Assembly: GCF_000172155.1 (NCBI RefSeq)
Contig: NZ_ABIZ01000001.1
Coordinates: 7,721,105-7,785,104, forward strand
Direction of reading: 5' to 3'
Length of the DNA stretch: 64,000 nucleotides
From: Verrucomicrobium spinosum DSM 4136 = JCM 18804
Lineage (GTDB): Bacteria; Verrucomicrobiota; Verrucomicrobiia; Verrucomicrobiales; Verrucomicrobiaceae
In this document: positions 35,901 through 45,928 of the stretch, one piece after another
Position numbering within the stretch: position 1 is the first letter of the stretch
Layout of the letters: every line of letters begins with the position of its first letter
The notes under the pieces: model-generated
The model's database searches: none
Seen by the model: only the letters and a program-made list of their open reading frames with translations
Told to the model about the DNA's origin: nothing
Made by a program: the position numbers and the translations under genes

Positions 35901-38241
35901 CCTGCTCGCCTTCTTTGTAGTGGTTCTTGTCCCGGTGCCAGTAGACACGGCTGTACCCGTCAAAGTGGTGCTCTTCTTTCGCCCCCATGGCGTCCGTCAC
36001 TGTGATGCGGTAGTTCTCCCACATCACCCCACCCGGTGGCGGGTAACGATCCATACTATTGTTGATGCCATCCGCTGGCTCCGTGTAAAACTGCGTGACG
36101 CCGCTCGGTGTGGTGATGGCACTAAGGAACAACTCGTTGGTGCGGGTCACAAACTGCTCTGGGTCGTTGAGATCCCGCTCCCTTACTTGCGCCGCGGTGG
36201 TGTAGGAGTAGCCATAGGCAACTCCACCCATGTCCGTCTGACCGGTCAATCGACCATTGCCATCGTAGCTGAAGGTGACCTGCCGACCGAACGGATCGTC
36301 GATATGGGAGACTTTCCCGTTGCCGCCATAAACAAAGGTCCAGGTCCCCGTTGGGCTCAGTGTTGTGACCGCCGCCGGATGACTCACGGCCGTGATGGCC
36401 CCCTGGGCATTGTGGGTGATGGTAACCGCCGTTCCATACTTGTCCGTCATGGAGAGCAGCAGGCTGGACGCGCTGCTCCCGCCCATGGCTGGCGGCACAT
36501 CATAGAGAAACTTGGTGCCTGCCGCGTCAGTCAGTTCGAAGCGGTAGCTGTGCCCCGTCACCTTGGTCAGCGTCTTGGTGGCGTTGCGCGCATCTGAATT
36601 GTAGCCCCCGCTGCCGTCAGGGGTGAAGTTCTCGCCCTTTCCTGAACCCGTAATGACTTTCACACTCCCACTGGGATCCACCACCAGATACGAGGCATAA
36701 TTGAGCATCCACTTGTCTCCAAATGGACGGATGGCAATGAGCGAGTCCAGGCTGTTGTAGGTCAGCCCGATCCTCACACTCTTGCCATAGGGGGCATCCC
36801 ACCACATGGGAATGTCCTTGACCACAAGATTCATGTTCATCTCGTTGATCGACCATTCCGGCATGCCGTAGCAGGAGCTGCAGCCGCCGCCCTCGTCATC
36901 GCAACACTCCTCGCAAAGATCGTCTGGATTACGAGGCAGGCCGCAGCATCCACCCATGGCTTCCACCGTCTCCTGAACCGATGCCAGACGCACCCCAGGG
37001 GCGCTCACCTCAGAGAACACCGTGGCCAATCCCGACCACTGGGCGACAAAACCCTTGTGGTCCATCGCCACCGTATGGCCCACACGCGTGTCATACACCT
37101 TCAACTTGCCGTCCTGCTCCCGTCCAACAACTGCCACGAAGTGCCGGTCACGGTAGTGGGCCACTAGCGGCAGCGGCAGCTCTTTGAGCGTGGCCCCGCT
37201 GGCTCGCACTGTGCGGGCCGCCATGCCATACCGACGGGCTGTCTGCTCCAGCTCCTGGATGGTGAATCCATGCGGGCCGGCCGCATCCAGTGCGCGCAGT
37301 TCCCGCGCGTTCGTTTCGTTCCCCATCACTTTGCAGATTTCACCAAGGGACTTTTGCCCACAGTCCCTCAGCGCCGTCTCCTTGGCCTTCATCAAACTCA
37401 AGGCCCGGATCCAATAGGACGCATAAGTCATACGCGCGGGATCCCCGTCATTGGCCCTTAGCTGGGCAAAGAGCTCCGACGCCTTGCTGAGTTCACCACG
37501 GTCCATGGCCACCACGCCAAGACGCAGCAAGGCCTTCTGATGCATAGGTTGCCCCAGGTCCGCCCTGGTCTGGGAGGCCTCAAACCACTTTTGAGCTTCG
37601 TCATATCTGCCAAGGTACTGGCTGGCACAGCCAAGGTGCAGCTCAGACTCCGCTGCCCACGGACTATCGGGATACTTGGTCAGGTGATCGAGAAACAGCA
37701 ACTGTGCCTCGTCATAGTCATGGAGGTTCCACTTCTGAATGGCTTTGCCGAACTCCAGATTGTCCTCTTCTTGCTTCTTGCGGGCGGAGGGATCAGCGAT
37801 GGAGGCAGGGTCAGCCGACCTGGTCGGTTGCAGTTCCTCGCCCAACTGTCCTGCCATGCGCAGATCCTTCTCCGTGGGCACCTTCGTCAGATCGAGCAAC
37901 CGCAGCGTGGTTTTTTCGGTGGGGCGGGCCTCCGAAGTCCAACGTTTCTGATCTTCGGACATCTGTCCCCAAGCCCGCCGCGGTGTTGAGGGAACTTTCG
38001 TCGTGGTAACCAGGGTTGTGCCTGCATTTGGCGATGACTCAGGAGTTGCGATCGGGGAAATGCCAGAAGACGACGCAGTCGGTTTTGGTGGCCCTTGCTC
38101 CGTCACTTGCTTCGTCGGCTGCTCAGCAATTCGAGAGTTCCCTTCACCCACGAAATTCCATGCTGCCATACCAATTGCCGTCAGGGCAGCCCCTGCGAGA
38201 AGCATGGTCCATTTCCGGTTTATTTTCCGTACCTGTGTCAT
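32992..38241 (-). CDS. C39-peptidase RHS polymorphic toxin (system A)
   Basis: 1749 residues. N-terminal membrane helix or uncleaved signal (about 12-32), Pro/Ser/Thr linker, then a conserved stretch from TTLVTTTKVPSTPRRAWGQ. TPR repeats span about 160-285 (YDEAQLLFLDHLTKYPDSPW). A C39-like papain-fold domain (about 290-410) has Cys294 in LRDCGQKSLGEIC, His367 in RDRHFVAVVG and Asp384 in KVYDTRVGH. A Cys-rich knot (about 431-458, CCG...CEECC...CSSCYGMPEW) leads into the RHS/YD-repeat shell, ending RYDPELGRWLSRDPIAERGG and cleavage-like DQLGL. The 141-residue tip (32995-33417) holds nine cysteines and matches no family I know. The ribosome-binding site GAGGA lies before the ATG. The 61 bp upstream separate it from the giant beta-helix gene; the immunity gene overlaps its end. 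Confidence 0.88.
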   Translation of the reverse strand: MTQVRKINRKWTMLLAGAALTAIGMAAWNFVGEGNSRIAEQPTKQVTEQGPPKPTASSSGISPIATPESSPNAGTTLVTTTKVPSTPRRAWGQMSEDQKRWTSEARPTEKTTLRLLDLTKVPTEKDLRMAGQLGEELQPTRSADPASIADPSARKKQEEDNLEFGKAIQKWNLHDYDEAQLLFLDHLTKYPDSPWAAESELHLGCASQYLGRYDEAQKWFEASQTRADLGQPMHQKALLRLGVVAMDRGELSKASELFAQLRANDGDPARMTYASYWIRALSLMKAKETALRDCGQKSLGEICKVMGNETNARELRALDAAGPHGFTIQELEQTARRYGMAARTVRASGATLKELPLPLVAHYRDRHFVAVVGREQDGKLKVYDTRVGHTVAMDHKGFVAQWSGLATVFSEVSAPGVRLASVQETVEAMGGCCGLPRNPDDLCEECCDDEGGGCSSCYGMPEWSINEMNMNLVVKDIPMWWDAPYGKSVRIGLTYNSLDSLIAIRPFGDKWMLNYASYLVVDPSGSVKVITGSGKGENFTPDGSGGYNSDARNATKTLTKVTGHSYRFELTDAAGTKFLYDVPPAMGGSSASSLLLSMTDKYGTAVTITHNAQGAITAVSHPAAVTTLSPTGTWTFVYGGNGKVSHIDDPFGRQVTFSYDGNGRLTGQTDMGGVAYGYSYTTAAQVRERDLNDPEQFVTRTNELFLSAITTPSGVTQFYTEPADGINNSMDRYPPPGGVMWENYRITVTDAMGAKEEHHFDGYSRVYWHRDKNHYKEGEQGTVKTVHHFTMVNGRGEISSTDHQGGGTSYYEGYSDGGQPGQTTSPMGADTYTYNSKGKVLTHDDGHGILFTYEYAANDVDEVRTKRTVDGVETVLSETEYDPVTGDVTAEEDQASLRTEYTRNVRGQLVTTTNPKGDVTTYEYDAQGYLETVKLQANGHPTEIVQAAYVYDDAGRAVSETDSSGYTLLHTYDDLNRRLQTIYPDATTLVNAYSCCNLNSVTARDGGVTRFGYDALKRLSTAVSPGRQTTTYNYDKVGNVKEVRFGRGEWIRWEYDSGNRVTAKIYPDNSRLTYGYEASSGRLLWRRDSQNRQTTCTYDSHGRLQSVTHPDLPSQSYTYDELGRQLTWIDGMKTTDYTYDVLGRLSEIDGPLADDTVAYTYDQWGRLCAWSYGGGTESYTFDSLGRVAVMTNPLGTFTPTYVGNSRVLSRFEYPVTGLVTTYSRLPVNADRRLVQTVHEGPGSSVLARYSYAYHADGGIATWDQEQPGLGTGRRLEISYDAANQMTAVVETPLGAPLSPGMQKVWREQYDASGNRTLTQDGNRTRTATFNNLNQMTELASGGMTWFRGQVNEASKVNVNGLPALVRPNGIFELTTNLGAGTHDVPIAATDKGGNVVTETWRVDNGSGENKILTYDNDGNLKNDGTRAYSWDARNRLVSFEAGNSSWSFDYDGANRRIGERKDDVPVREWVWEDVNLLEERLVGGGKHRFWSGGVEILDPQGNQTGKRFLLKDHLGSVRVVVGSNGAVTASYSYSPWGKRTRVDGVEEWGGGYTGHWWHESGLSLATYRPYDPELGRWLSRDPIAERGGLNLYGMVRNDPVNRADQLGLSDDCSIELHVGHWSTIDTLWKKRKNENWKAPCGYAFGTLSCWSLDTSMDIMSRIGEDDVLVDPELQQDQIDFFDKMNAKLPGMLKQAHEKADKICNEKCCQGKTVTIKIWCEKDYVKWAEKFNMHNSLAFCGKHIPHPCKK

Positions 38242-38847
38242 ACACTGTCCTCGTTCTGAACTGGTTGATCTTTGTCGATTTCTTAGTTTATTCCGTCTGC
38301 TCTCACGGAAGCTTCACCGCATCGCCCGGCTCCCACAGGATGATGGTGGGTGCGGTGGTGTCTCCTGGATCAGGGGCAATCGGGGCATGGAGACTTCCAT
38401 TAAGCGGGTAGGCATCGACGTTGTCGTTGTAGCCATCCCCGTCGGTGTCAGCTTTGAAGGGATCGGTGCCCGCCACGAGTTCGCTGGCGTTGGTGATGCC
38501 ATCACCATCATGATCCAGGTTGACCGAACTGATCACCGGCGCCCCAAACCCGTCCTGATAACCATCACCGTTGGAGTCAGCGAGGTCGGGATTCGTACCC
38601 GCCAGGAGTTCTTGGTAAAGCGTCAGCCCATCGCCATCCTGGTCGCCGAGCCACGCGACAGGCTCAGAGATATTGGCACCTGCGAGAGCAATCGCCTCGT
38701 CCAGATCATCGATACCGTCGTTGTCAGTGTCCGGGTCGGTGGGATCCAGGCCGAAGAACAATTCCAGCAGATTCTCCAGGCCATCGCCCGCAGGAGTGTC
38801 ATCATCGCCATCGGCCGTCTTGGTCAAATTGCCAAAGTATCGCTGCT

Positions 38848-41800
38848 CCCATGCATCAGGCAGGTCGTCGTTGTCGGTATCAACAAACTCATCTGCACCG
38901 AGATCCGACGGCGAAGTGCGCGTCTCGCCATGAATGTCTTTGCCAAGACCAACCAGCGTCACGCCACCTGCAGGATTAATTGCAGGACTGCCGGGCAACA
39001 GCAAACCTTCGGGACTCAGATCAGGATCGACATTCTGACCTCCGAACTCACCACCGCGAATGATGGAATTGCTCACGGTCACCGTGGCTGAAGCAGCTTT
39101 GTGGATCTGTGCCACACCGGCACCCAATCCCGTGTTCCATACGATCGAGTTTTCCACAGACAAGGTGTTGTCCGCATCGATATTGAAAACACCAGAGCTG
39201 GTCGCCTTGTTCTGGCTCACTGTGACGTGAGCAAGACTCAGATCTCCGCGATAGACATGGGCTGCAGCACCTCCTGCAGTCTTGGTGTTGCCGATCAAAA
39301 GACAATTGGTCACCCGGGCCAGCTCATTGGGCTGTGCCAGGGAAACATACAACGCTGAGCCCTGGAGTCCTGTCGCATGCCTGATCACGAAGCCATCCAC
39401 GGCAGAATCCTTCTTCTGAAGGCTGATGCTCGACTGGGCAGAGGTGCCACTGAGCACAGGTGGCACAAGACCACGCTGGCCAAGGATGAGAACCGATTTG
39501 GAGCTGACAGTCAGGGCCTCGGTGTAGGTACCGGGCAATACGAGAATGATCCGGTAGCTGCCAGTTTGAGCGTTGGCCGCAGTCACTGCTGCTGCAATCG
39601 TCTTTTTGACCGTGGCGGTCTCGGGATTCACCGCAGGATTCACCGTGACATCAGGAACCAACGATGCGGGGCTGGAGGTGCTGTTTGCATCCCACGAGCG
39701 GTTGTACTCATAGACGTTTGGGATCCGGTCACCGTCCTTGTCTTCCAATGCGTCCCTGGGATCCAGGGGATCCAGTCCTTTGGCGATCTCATAGTTGTCA
39801 GGAATGCTGTCATCATCCGTGTCCGAATCCCATGGATCTGACCCCGCGGCCAGCTCGGCAGCATCGCCAGTGCCATCCCCGTCTGTGTCTGCTGCGCCAG
39901 GATTGCTTCCGTAGGCATATTCCTGGGCATTGGTCAGACCGTCACCATCGGAGTCCGCGCCGCCATTGGCGGCGAGGTTGCCGATGAAACGCAGCTCCCA
40001 GGAGTCTGGAAGAGCATCACCGTCGCTGTCGCCGTATTCATCCGCTCCGAGATCTGCCGGGCTGGTGCGGGTGTCACCCTGGATATCCTTGGTGACGGAG
40101 GCCAGGTTGACGCCGCCTGAAGGATTGATGGCAGGGCTGCCTGATCGGAGATAGCCATAGACGTCGAGCAAAGGATCGAGATTAATTCCACCATGCTCCC
40201 CACCCAGAATCAGGTTGTTGTCAGCTTCCACCACAGCGTTGCTGCCACCGCTTATTTGCTGCACCCCCACCGTGGTCGTGGGATTCCAGAGGATCGAGTT
40301 ACGGACGCGCACCTTGGTGCCGTAGGACAGGTATATTCCCCGGCCCTGCCCTCCCTCCCCATTCCACTGCCCGCCTTTGTTGTTGAACAGGGTGCAGTGG
40401 TCTACAATGGCTTCCCCTTGTGAAAGGTAAATGCCGGCCCCACTGGAGGCGGCGTTCCCGGTGATCACGCTGTTCACAATCCTCACTTGGGCCAGGTACC
40501 CACTCACGGAAACGTACGCGCCATAGTCACTGAGGTGGAATGGAGAGGTGTGCTTGAGAACCATCCCGTCAAGAACCGACCCGCTTAAGGTAAGATTCAC
40601 GCAAGCAGTGGTAGTGGACGATGCGATCACCGCAGGAGCAGCCACCCGTTCGCTCATCAAGAGAATCCTTTTGGTGCTGAGGTTCAGCCCTGACTCCGGA
40701 TACATCCCTTTTTTCACCATCACGATCTTCCAATCACCGGCTGCAGACTTGGCCGTACTCAGGGCTGTTGTGATCGTCCTCTTCACGGTGGCGGTCTCGG
40801 TCACCACTGCAGGATCCACCGTCACGTCAGGTGTCAGAGTCGCGGGGCTGCTGGCACTGTTCGCGTCCCAAGAGCGATTGTATTCATAGATGTTGGGGAT
40901 GCGGTCCGCGTCTTTGTCTTCCAATGCGTCACGATAGTCCAAGGGGGCCAGAGACTTGCTGATTTCATATCCGTCGGGGATGCCATCATCATCCGTGTCC
41001 GCGTCCCATGGGTTGGTTCCGGCAGTCTGCTCGGCTGCATCATTGGCCCCATCCGCGTCAGCATCCGCAACTGTGGGATTGCTGCTGAAGAGGTATTCTT
41101 GCAGATGAGTCAGACCATCCGCATCTGGATTAGCGGAACCGTTCGAGGAAAGACTGCCGACGAACCTGGTCTCCCACCAGTCAGCCAGACCATCACTGTC
41201 ACTATCGGCATACTCGTCAGCTCCCAAATCGGCTGGGCTGGTTCGGGCTTCCCCATGAATGTCGGTGTTTGCCAGAGAGAAGCCACCTGAGCCCGACGCA
41301 TTGATGGCTGGGCTGCCAGGCAGCAAACATGCGTAACGATCAAGCAATGGATCTGCACCAGAAGCCCCATGTTCAGCCCCGAGGATGATGCTGCTCAAGA
41401 CCTGCACCGTTGCGTATGAATTGACCCAGATCTGAGAGCTTCCTGCAGGGGCTCCGATGTTCCAGACGATGGAATTGCGCATCCGGAGTTTGGCTGAGTT
41501 TTGGACCGCTACCGCCAGACCATTCACGGGGGCAAACTGGTAGACCCCGGCACCAGTGGGCACATTGTTTCTCGTGAATGTGCACTGATCCACAAGACAT
41601 TCACCACCTGCTACCACCATTCCGGCACCGTAGTCGTCGTGATTCTCCTGGATAAAGCAGTTGGAGATGCGCGCCCGAGCCAGTTGCGACAGGGAGAAGT
41701 AAATCCCGTTGGAACTTTGCTGGGGGTTCTGATGCTTGATGACAAACCCATCGACAACTGTATCGGCATAATAAATAGAGAGCGCTACGCTGGCAGTGGT

Positions 41801-43510
41801 CGGAGCGATCTCGGGTGGCGTGGGCGACTTCTCACCAAGCAAGGCGATGCGCTTGCTGCTGAGTGACAGTGCCGCCGTGTATGTACCCTTCTTGACAAAG
41901 ATGAGCTTCCAGTCCCCCGCCTGGGAATTGGCTGCCGAAACGGCAGCCGAGATGGTCTTCTTCACGGTCGCTGTCTCGGGGTTGACCGCAGGGTCAACCG
42001 TCACATCGGGCACGAGAGCCGCAGCCACAGCCGCGTCCGTACCACGGTTGTATTCATAAATATTAGGCACCCGGTCTCCATCCTTGTCTTCTAGGGTATC
42101 TCTGGGATCGACTGGGTTCAACCCCTTGGCAATTTCATAGCCATCGGGAATGGTGTCGTCGTCGGTGTCAGTATCACGTGGGTTGGAGCCAGCAGCCTGT
42201 TCAGCCCCATCATTGGCTCCGTCACCGTCTTCGTCTGCCACAGCTGGATTGGTTCCAAACAGAAATTCCCCAAGATCATTCAAACCATCACTGTCGCCAT
42301 CTGCCATGCCATCATGGCTGAGATTGCCGAAATGGAGCATCTCCCACCATTCCGGAAGACCATCAGCATCTGAATCCACATACTCATCTGCTCCAATGTC
42401 GGGAGGAGAGGTTCTAGACTCACCATGAACATCCTGCGACGGAATGGAAAAGAGCAAACCACCAGCGGGGTTGATTGCTGGACTGGTCGAGAGCAGGTGC
42501 CCTGAACTCGTGAGCAGCGGATCGCTCCCTGAGGCACCCTGCTCGGCGCCTAGCACAACAGAGTTCAGCACTTCCATTTGAGTACCAGGATCACCGTGTA
42601 TTTGTGTGCTACCGCCGGGCAACCCTGGGTTCCAAACGATGGTGTTGCGCAAACGCAACGCCCCATCATCCACATAGATGGCAAGTCCTTCAACCGGTTG
42701 AGAGACAGAATGCCCCGTGGGAACACTGTTGCCAAAGAGGGTGCAATGATCCAGGTGACAATCGCCCCCAGCGAGATAGAGGCCGGCACCTCCATACGAC
42801 TGGAAGTTGGAAGTGATGAACGTGTTCACCATCCGGACCGACATTCCATCATAGAGACTCACGTGGACCCCCCGGGCACTGCTGGAGGCACTCTGATGCC
42901 GGATGACAAAGCCATCCAAGACCACATCCCCGGCGGTAAGGCTGACCGCAGAGTAGTAAGGCTGCCCCACAATCTGCGGCAGATCACTGCCCAACTCCCC
43001 CAACAGCAAGATGCGCTTGTCACCCAAGGATACCGATTCCGTGTAGGTGCCTTTTTTGACCAGGATCACCTGCCAGTCGCCGACGTTGTTGGCATCAGTC
43101 ACGGCGTCGCCGATGGACAAATGGGTGCCCGTTCCATTTACGTCGACGGTGAAGTCCGGCACAAGAGTATCGGGAGTGCCTGCACTGGTGCTGCGGTGAT
43201 ATTCATACAAGTTGGGCACACGATCGCCGTCCTTGTCATCCAGGGCATCCTTTGCGTGTCCCGGGTTCAAGCCCTCGGCTATTTCATAGCCATCTGGAAT
43301 GGTGTCCCCGTCGGAATCGCTTGAGAATGGATTGCTTCCCGCAGCAAACTCGGCCCCATCGTTGGCACCGTCAACGTCTGCATCTGCCACCGCGGGATCC
43401 GAGCCAAATCCGTACTCACCCAGATCATTCAAGCCGTCTGAGTCACCATCAGCTGTACCATCATGCGACAGCCCGCCAAACCTCTGCTGCTCCCACACAT
43501 CAGGCAGGTG
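38848..43510 (-). repeat. Tandem protein modules of about 1.16 kb
   Basis: The TSP3 marker (D.D.D.LP..WE...FGNL) recurs at about 43.50, 42.34, 41.18, 40.00 and 38.85 kb, with intervals of 1149-1178 bp. Each module is one TSP3 segment plus one beta-helix segment of the split giant protein. Confidence 0.75.
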
Positions 43511-44545
43511 GTCCGCATCGGAATCCAGCCATTCATCAGCCCCGATGTCAGGTGCTGTGGCAGTGGGGCGGGGTTCGCCATGGGCATCCTTGCCAGATGT
43601 GTAGAGTACAGCCGCTGCGTTGATGGCGGGTGAATTGGCTTTGAGCGTGCCGTTTCGCGTCACCTGGGGATCCGACGACAGGTTGCCAGTTCCGGCATAG
43701 CCTCCTCTGAAAATCGAGTTGGAGACTTCCAGAGTAGCGCCATTCTCCAAAAGTGTCTCGAAACCCGGGCGATTCCAAAAAATAGAATTGTGAACCGTAA
43801 CTGCGCTGTTGTCCGCATGGATGCCATTGGGTGCATTCCCGATTGCCGTGCAATGAACCACCATTAGATCCGCCCCGTAGACGTAGATTGCGCCGCCCGT
43901 ATCTCCGCCGAAACTATTGTTCAGCAGAATACAGTTGATAAGTGACGGCCGTCCGCCGGAGGCATAGATCGATCCTCCGTAGTAATTGGCGGTGTTCTTA
44001 ATGGTCAGCCCCTCCACCACCACGTTTCCGGAGAGGGAAATCCCGGCATTTGTCCCCTCACCATCAATGATCGTGCTTGCGGCCCCGCCCGCAGAAATCA
44101 ACAAGACATCACCGTAGAAAGAGAGGCTGGTGTTTTCCCATCCTGTGTAGATGCCCGGCTGCACCAAAATGATCTCGTAGTTGTAGGCCGAGTAGCTCGG
44201 TTCATAGAGGCTGGTGTGGGTTCCACCGCCATTGGGATCCACCACGTAGTGAGGTGTGGGAATAGATCCTACCGCAAATGGATCAGAAGAATTTTTGACC
44301 TCGAAGATGTTGGGATAACGATCTCCGTCATAGTCGGCGTGAGCATCGTCCACCAGCGGATTGCATCCGGCAACGATCTCCTCACTGTCCGTCATGCCAT
44401 CGAGGTCCGTGTCGATCGAGTAAGGATTGGTTTCCTCGGTAGCCTCGTCAGCATTGCTGATACCGTCCGAGTCCAGATCCAACCCCTGCATGTTCATGTC
44501 GGCCAGGGTGGTGGCAACCTGCGTCCCCGGATCTGTCCAGGTATC

Positions 44546-45786
44546 CAGGGCTTACGCATCTAGTTTTTACAAAGCACGTGGAAATTAGTTAAGATGTGTG
44601 AATGAAGTGGGGCATGTCTTCCGCCTCTGCATCTCCTGACAGCAATCTTCGTGAAGTTTTTCAGAGCATTGATGACTGGAGGGTGCAGCGTACCCAGCGA
44701 CATGATCTGGCCGACATCCTGGTGATTGCCACCTGCGCCATGCTGTGCGGTCAGGGGCATTACACCCATATGGAAGCCTTCGGCAATCTGAAGCGCACTT
44801 GGTTGGAGAGCTTTCTTGCCCTGCCCAACGGCATTCCCAGTCACGACACGTTCCGTAAAGTCTTCAGCCTGCTTGATCCCAAGCGCTTCATGGAAGCCTT
44901 CAGTCTCTGGACCCAAGGTGTATTGCGCCAACTCTCCAGCGAGGGGCTTGAGAGCGGTCTCAAAGGGGTGATCGCCATTGATGGAAAGGCACTGCGCGGG
45001 GCCGTCGACAAAGGGCAGGCACCTGCGGTCATCGTGGGGGCTTGGGCCAGTGAATTGAGCCTGTGCCTTGGACAGGTCAAGGTTGCTGACAAGAGCAATG
45101 AGATTGGCGCGATGCCGGAGTTGTTGGAAATGCTGGCGTTGAAAGGCTGCATCGTGACCATCGACGCCATGGGCTGCCAGAGGGAGGTGGCCAGGAAAAT
45201 CATCCAGCAAAAGGGGGACTACATCCTGGCCCTCAAAAGCAACCAGGAAAGCCTCCATCAACAGGTCAGCCACTATTTGGACACGGGGGAGGACCTGGCC
45301 AGGGCAGAAGGCAACTTTCATCAAGAGGAAAGCGATGGGCACGGCCGGCATGAAGTGCGTCGCTGTTGGGTGAGTGAGGAAGTGGAATGCTGGCTGCAGG
45401 GGGCAGAAAAGTGGGCGGGACTGCGCAGCGTGGCTGCGGTGGAATGCGAGCGCACCGTGGCGGGTCAGACCACGGTGCAAAGGCGTTACTTCATCAGCAG
45501 TTTGAAAGCCGATGCCGCGCTCATTGCAGCCTCAGTACGCGCTCACTGGGGGATTGAAAACTCGCTGCACTGGGTTCTAGATGTGACCTTTGGCGAAGAT
45601 GAGAGCCGGTCTAGAAGCGGTTACAGCGCGGAGAATCTGGCCACCCTTCGACGCCTGACTCATGCAATGATCAAGCGAGAGAACCCAAACTCCAAAAAAT
45701 CGGTCAACCAACGCAGATTCGAAGCCGGACTCAGTACAGACTATCTCCAAACCTTGCTTGGAGTAAATTTAGATGCGTAAGCCCTG
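44546..45786 (+). mobile_element. ISAs1-family insertion sequence, complete
   Basis: 1241 bp with terminal inverted repeats: CAGGGCTTACGCATCTA at the left end and its exact complement at the right, with weaker matching further in. It is flanked by a perfect 10-bp target duplication TCCAGGTATC (44536-44545 and 45787-45796). It carries one transposase gene on the plus strand. It is inserted into the giant beta-helix gene; perfect ends, perfect duplication and exact restorability of the target frame show a recent event. Confidence 0.95.
44602..45780 (+). CDS. ISAs1-family transposase
   Basis: 392 residues, normal for the family. The N-terminal domain has the typical DWRVQRTQRHDLADILVIAT segment. 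The DDE catalytic core shows Asp in GVIAIDGKALRGA, Asp in GCIVTIDAMGCQ and Glu in HWGIENSLHWVLDVTFGEDE. The C-terminus (LRRLTHAMIKRENPNSKKSV) reaches the right inverted repeat, which overlaps the stop codon. All key residues are present, so the enzyme is probably active. Confidence 0.95.
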   Translation: MKWGMSSASASPDSNLREVFQSIDDWRVQRTQRHDLADILVIATCAMLCGQGHYTHMEAFGNLKRTWLESFLALPNGIPSHDTFRKVFSLLDPKRFMEAFSLWTQGVLRQLSSEGLESGLKGVIAIDGKALRGAVDKGQAPAVIVGAWASELSLCLGQVKVADKSNEIGAMPELLEMLALKGCIVTIDAMGCQREVARKIIQQKGDYILALKSNQESLHQQVSHYLDTGEDLARAEGNFHQEESDGHGRHEVRRCWVSEEVECWLQGAEKWAGLRSVAAVECERTVAGQTTVQRRYFISSLKADAALIAASVRAHWGIENSLHWVLDVTFGEDESRSRSGYSAENLATLRRLTHAMIKRENPNSKKSVNQRRFEAGLSTDYLQTLLGVNLDA

Positions 45787-45928
45787 TCCAGGTATCGTTG
45801 TCACCATCCATGTCTGCGTCAGACCAACTCGCCGGAACAAGCCCCGCGGTGACGAGCAGCAAACCTGCACCGAAAAGACACGACCAAGTTTTTTTGCCAT
45901 GCCGACACCTGAGGAATGAGGCGTTCAT

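Larger units (their letters stand above)
38303..45928 (-). pseudogene. Giant beta-helix/TSP3 repeat protein split by an ISAs1 element
   Basis: Removing the IS (44546-45786) and one 10-bp target copy restores a single frame of 2125 codons (2124 residues). The 5' piece (45928-45797) gives a signal peptide (CLFGAGLLLVTAGLVPASW) and SDADMDGDNDTWT, which joins to DPGTQVATTLADMNMQGLDL. The mature protein alternates right-handed beta-helix segments with calcium-binding thrombospondin-3-like segments. The beta-helix parts have the choice-of-anchor type end SPAINxxG...DxGADE; the TSP3 parts read DSDADGLPEWWE and DTDTDDDTIPDGYEIAKGL. There are five modules of about 1.16 kb, and the end is WEPGDAVKLP. 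The 3' fragment could be translated from an internal ATG at 44497 but without a signal peptide. It is the partner gene of the RHS toxin 61 bp downstream. Confidence 0.85.

Noticed and set aside
38848-43510. Regular repeats considered as CRISPR or satellite DNA
   Set aside because: The period is about 1.16 kb, the frame is kept and the repeats encode protein modules, so they are internal repeats of a secreted protein.
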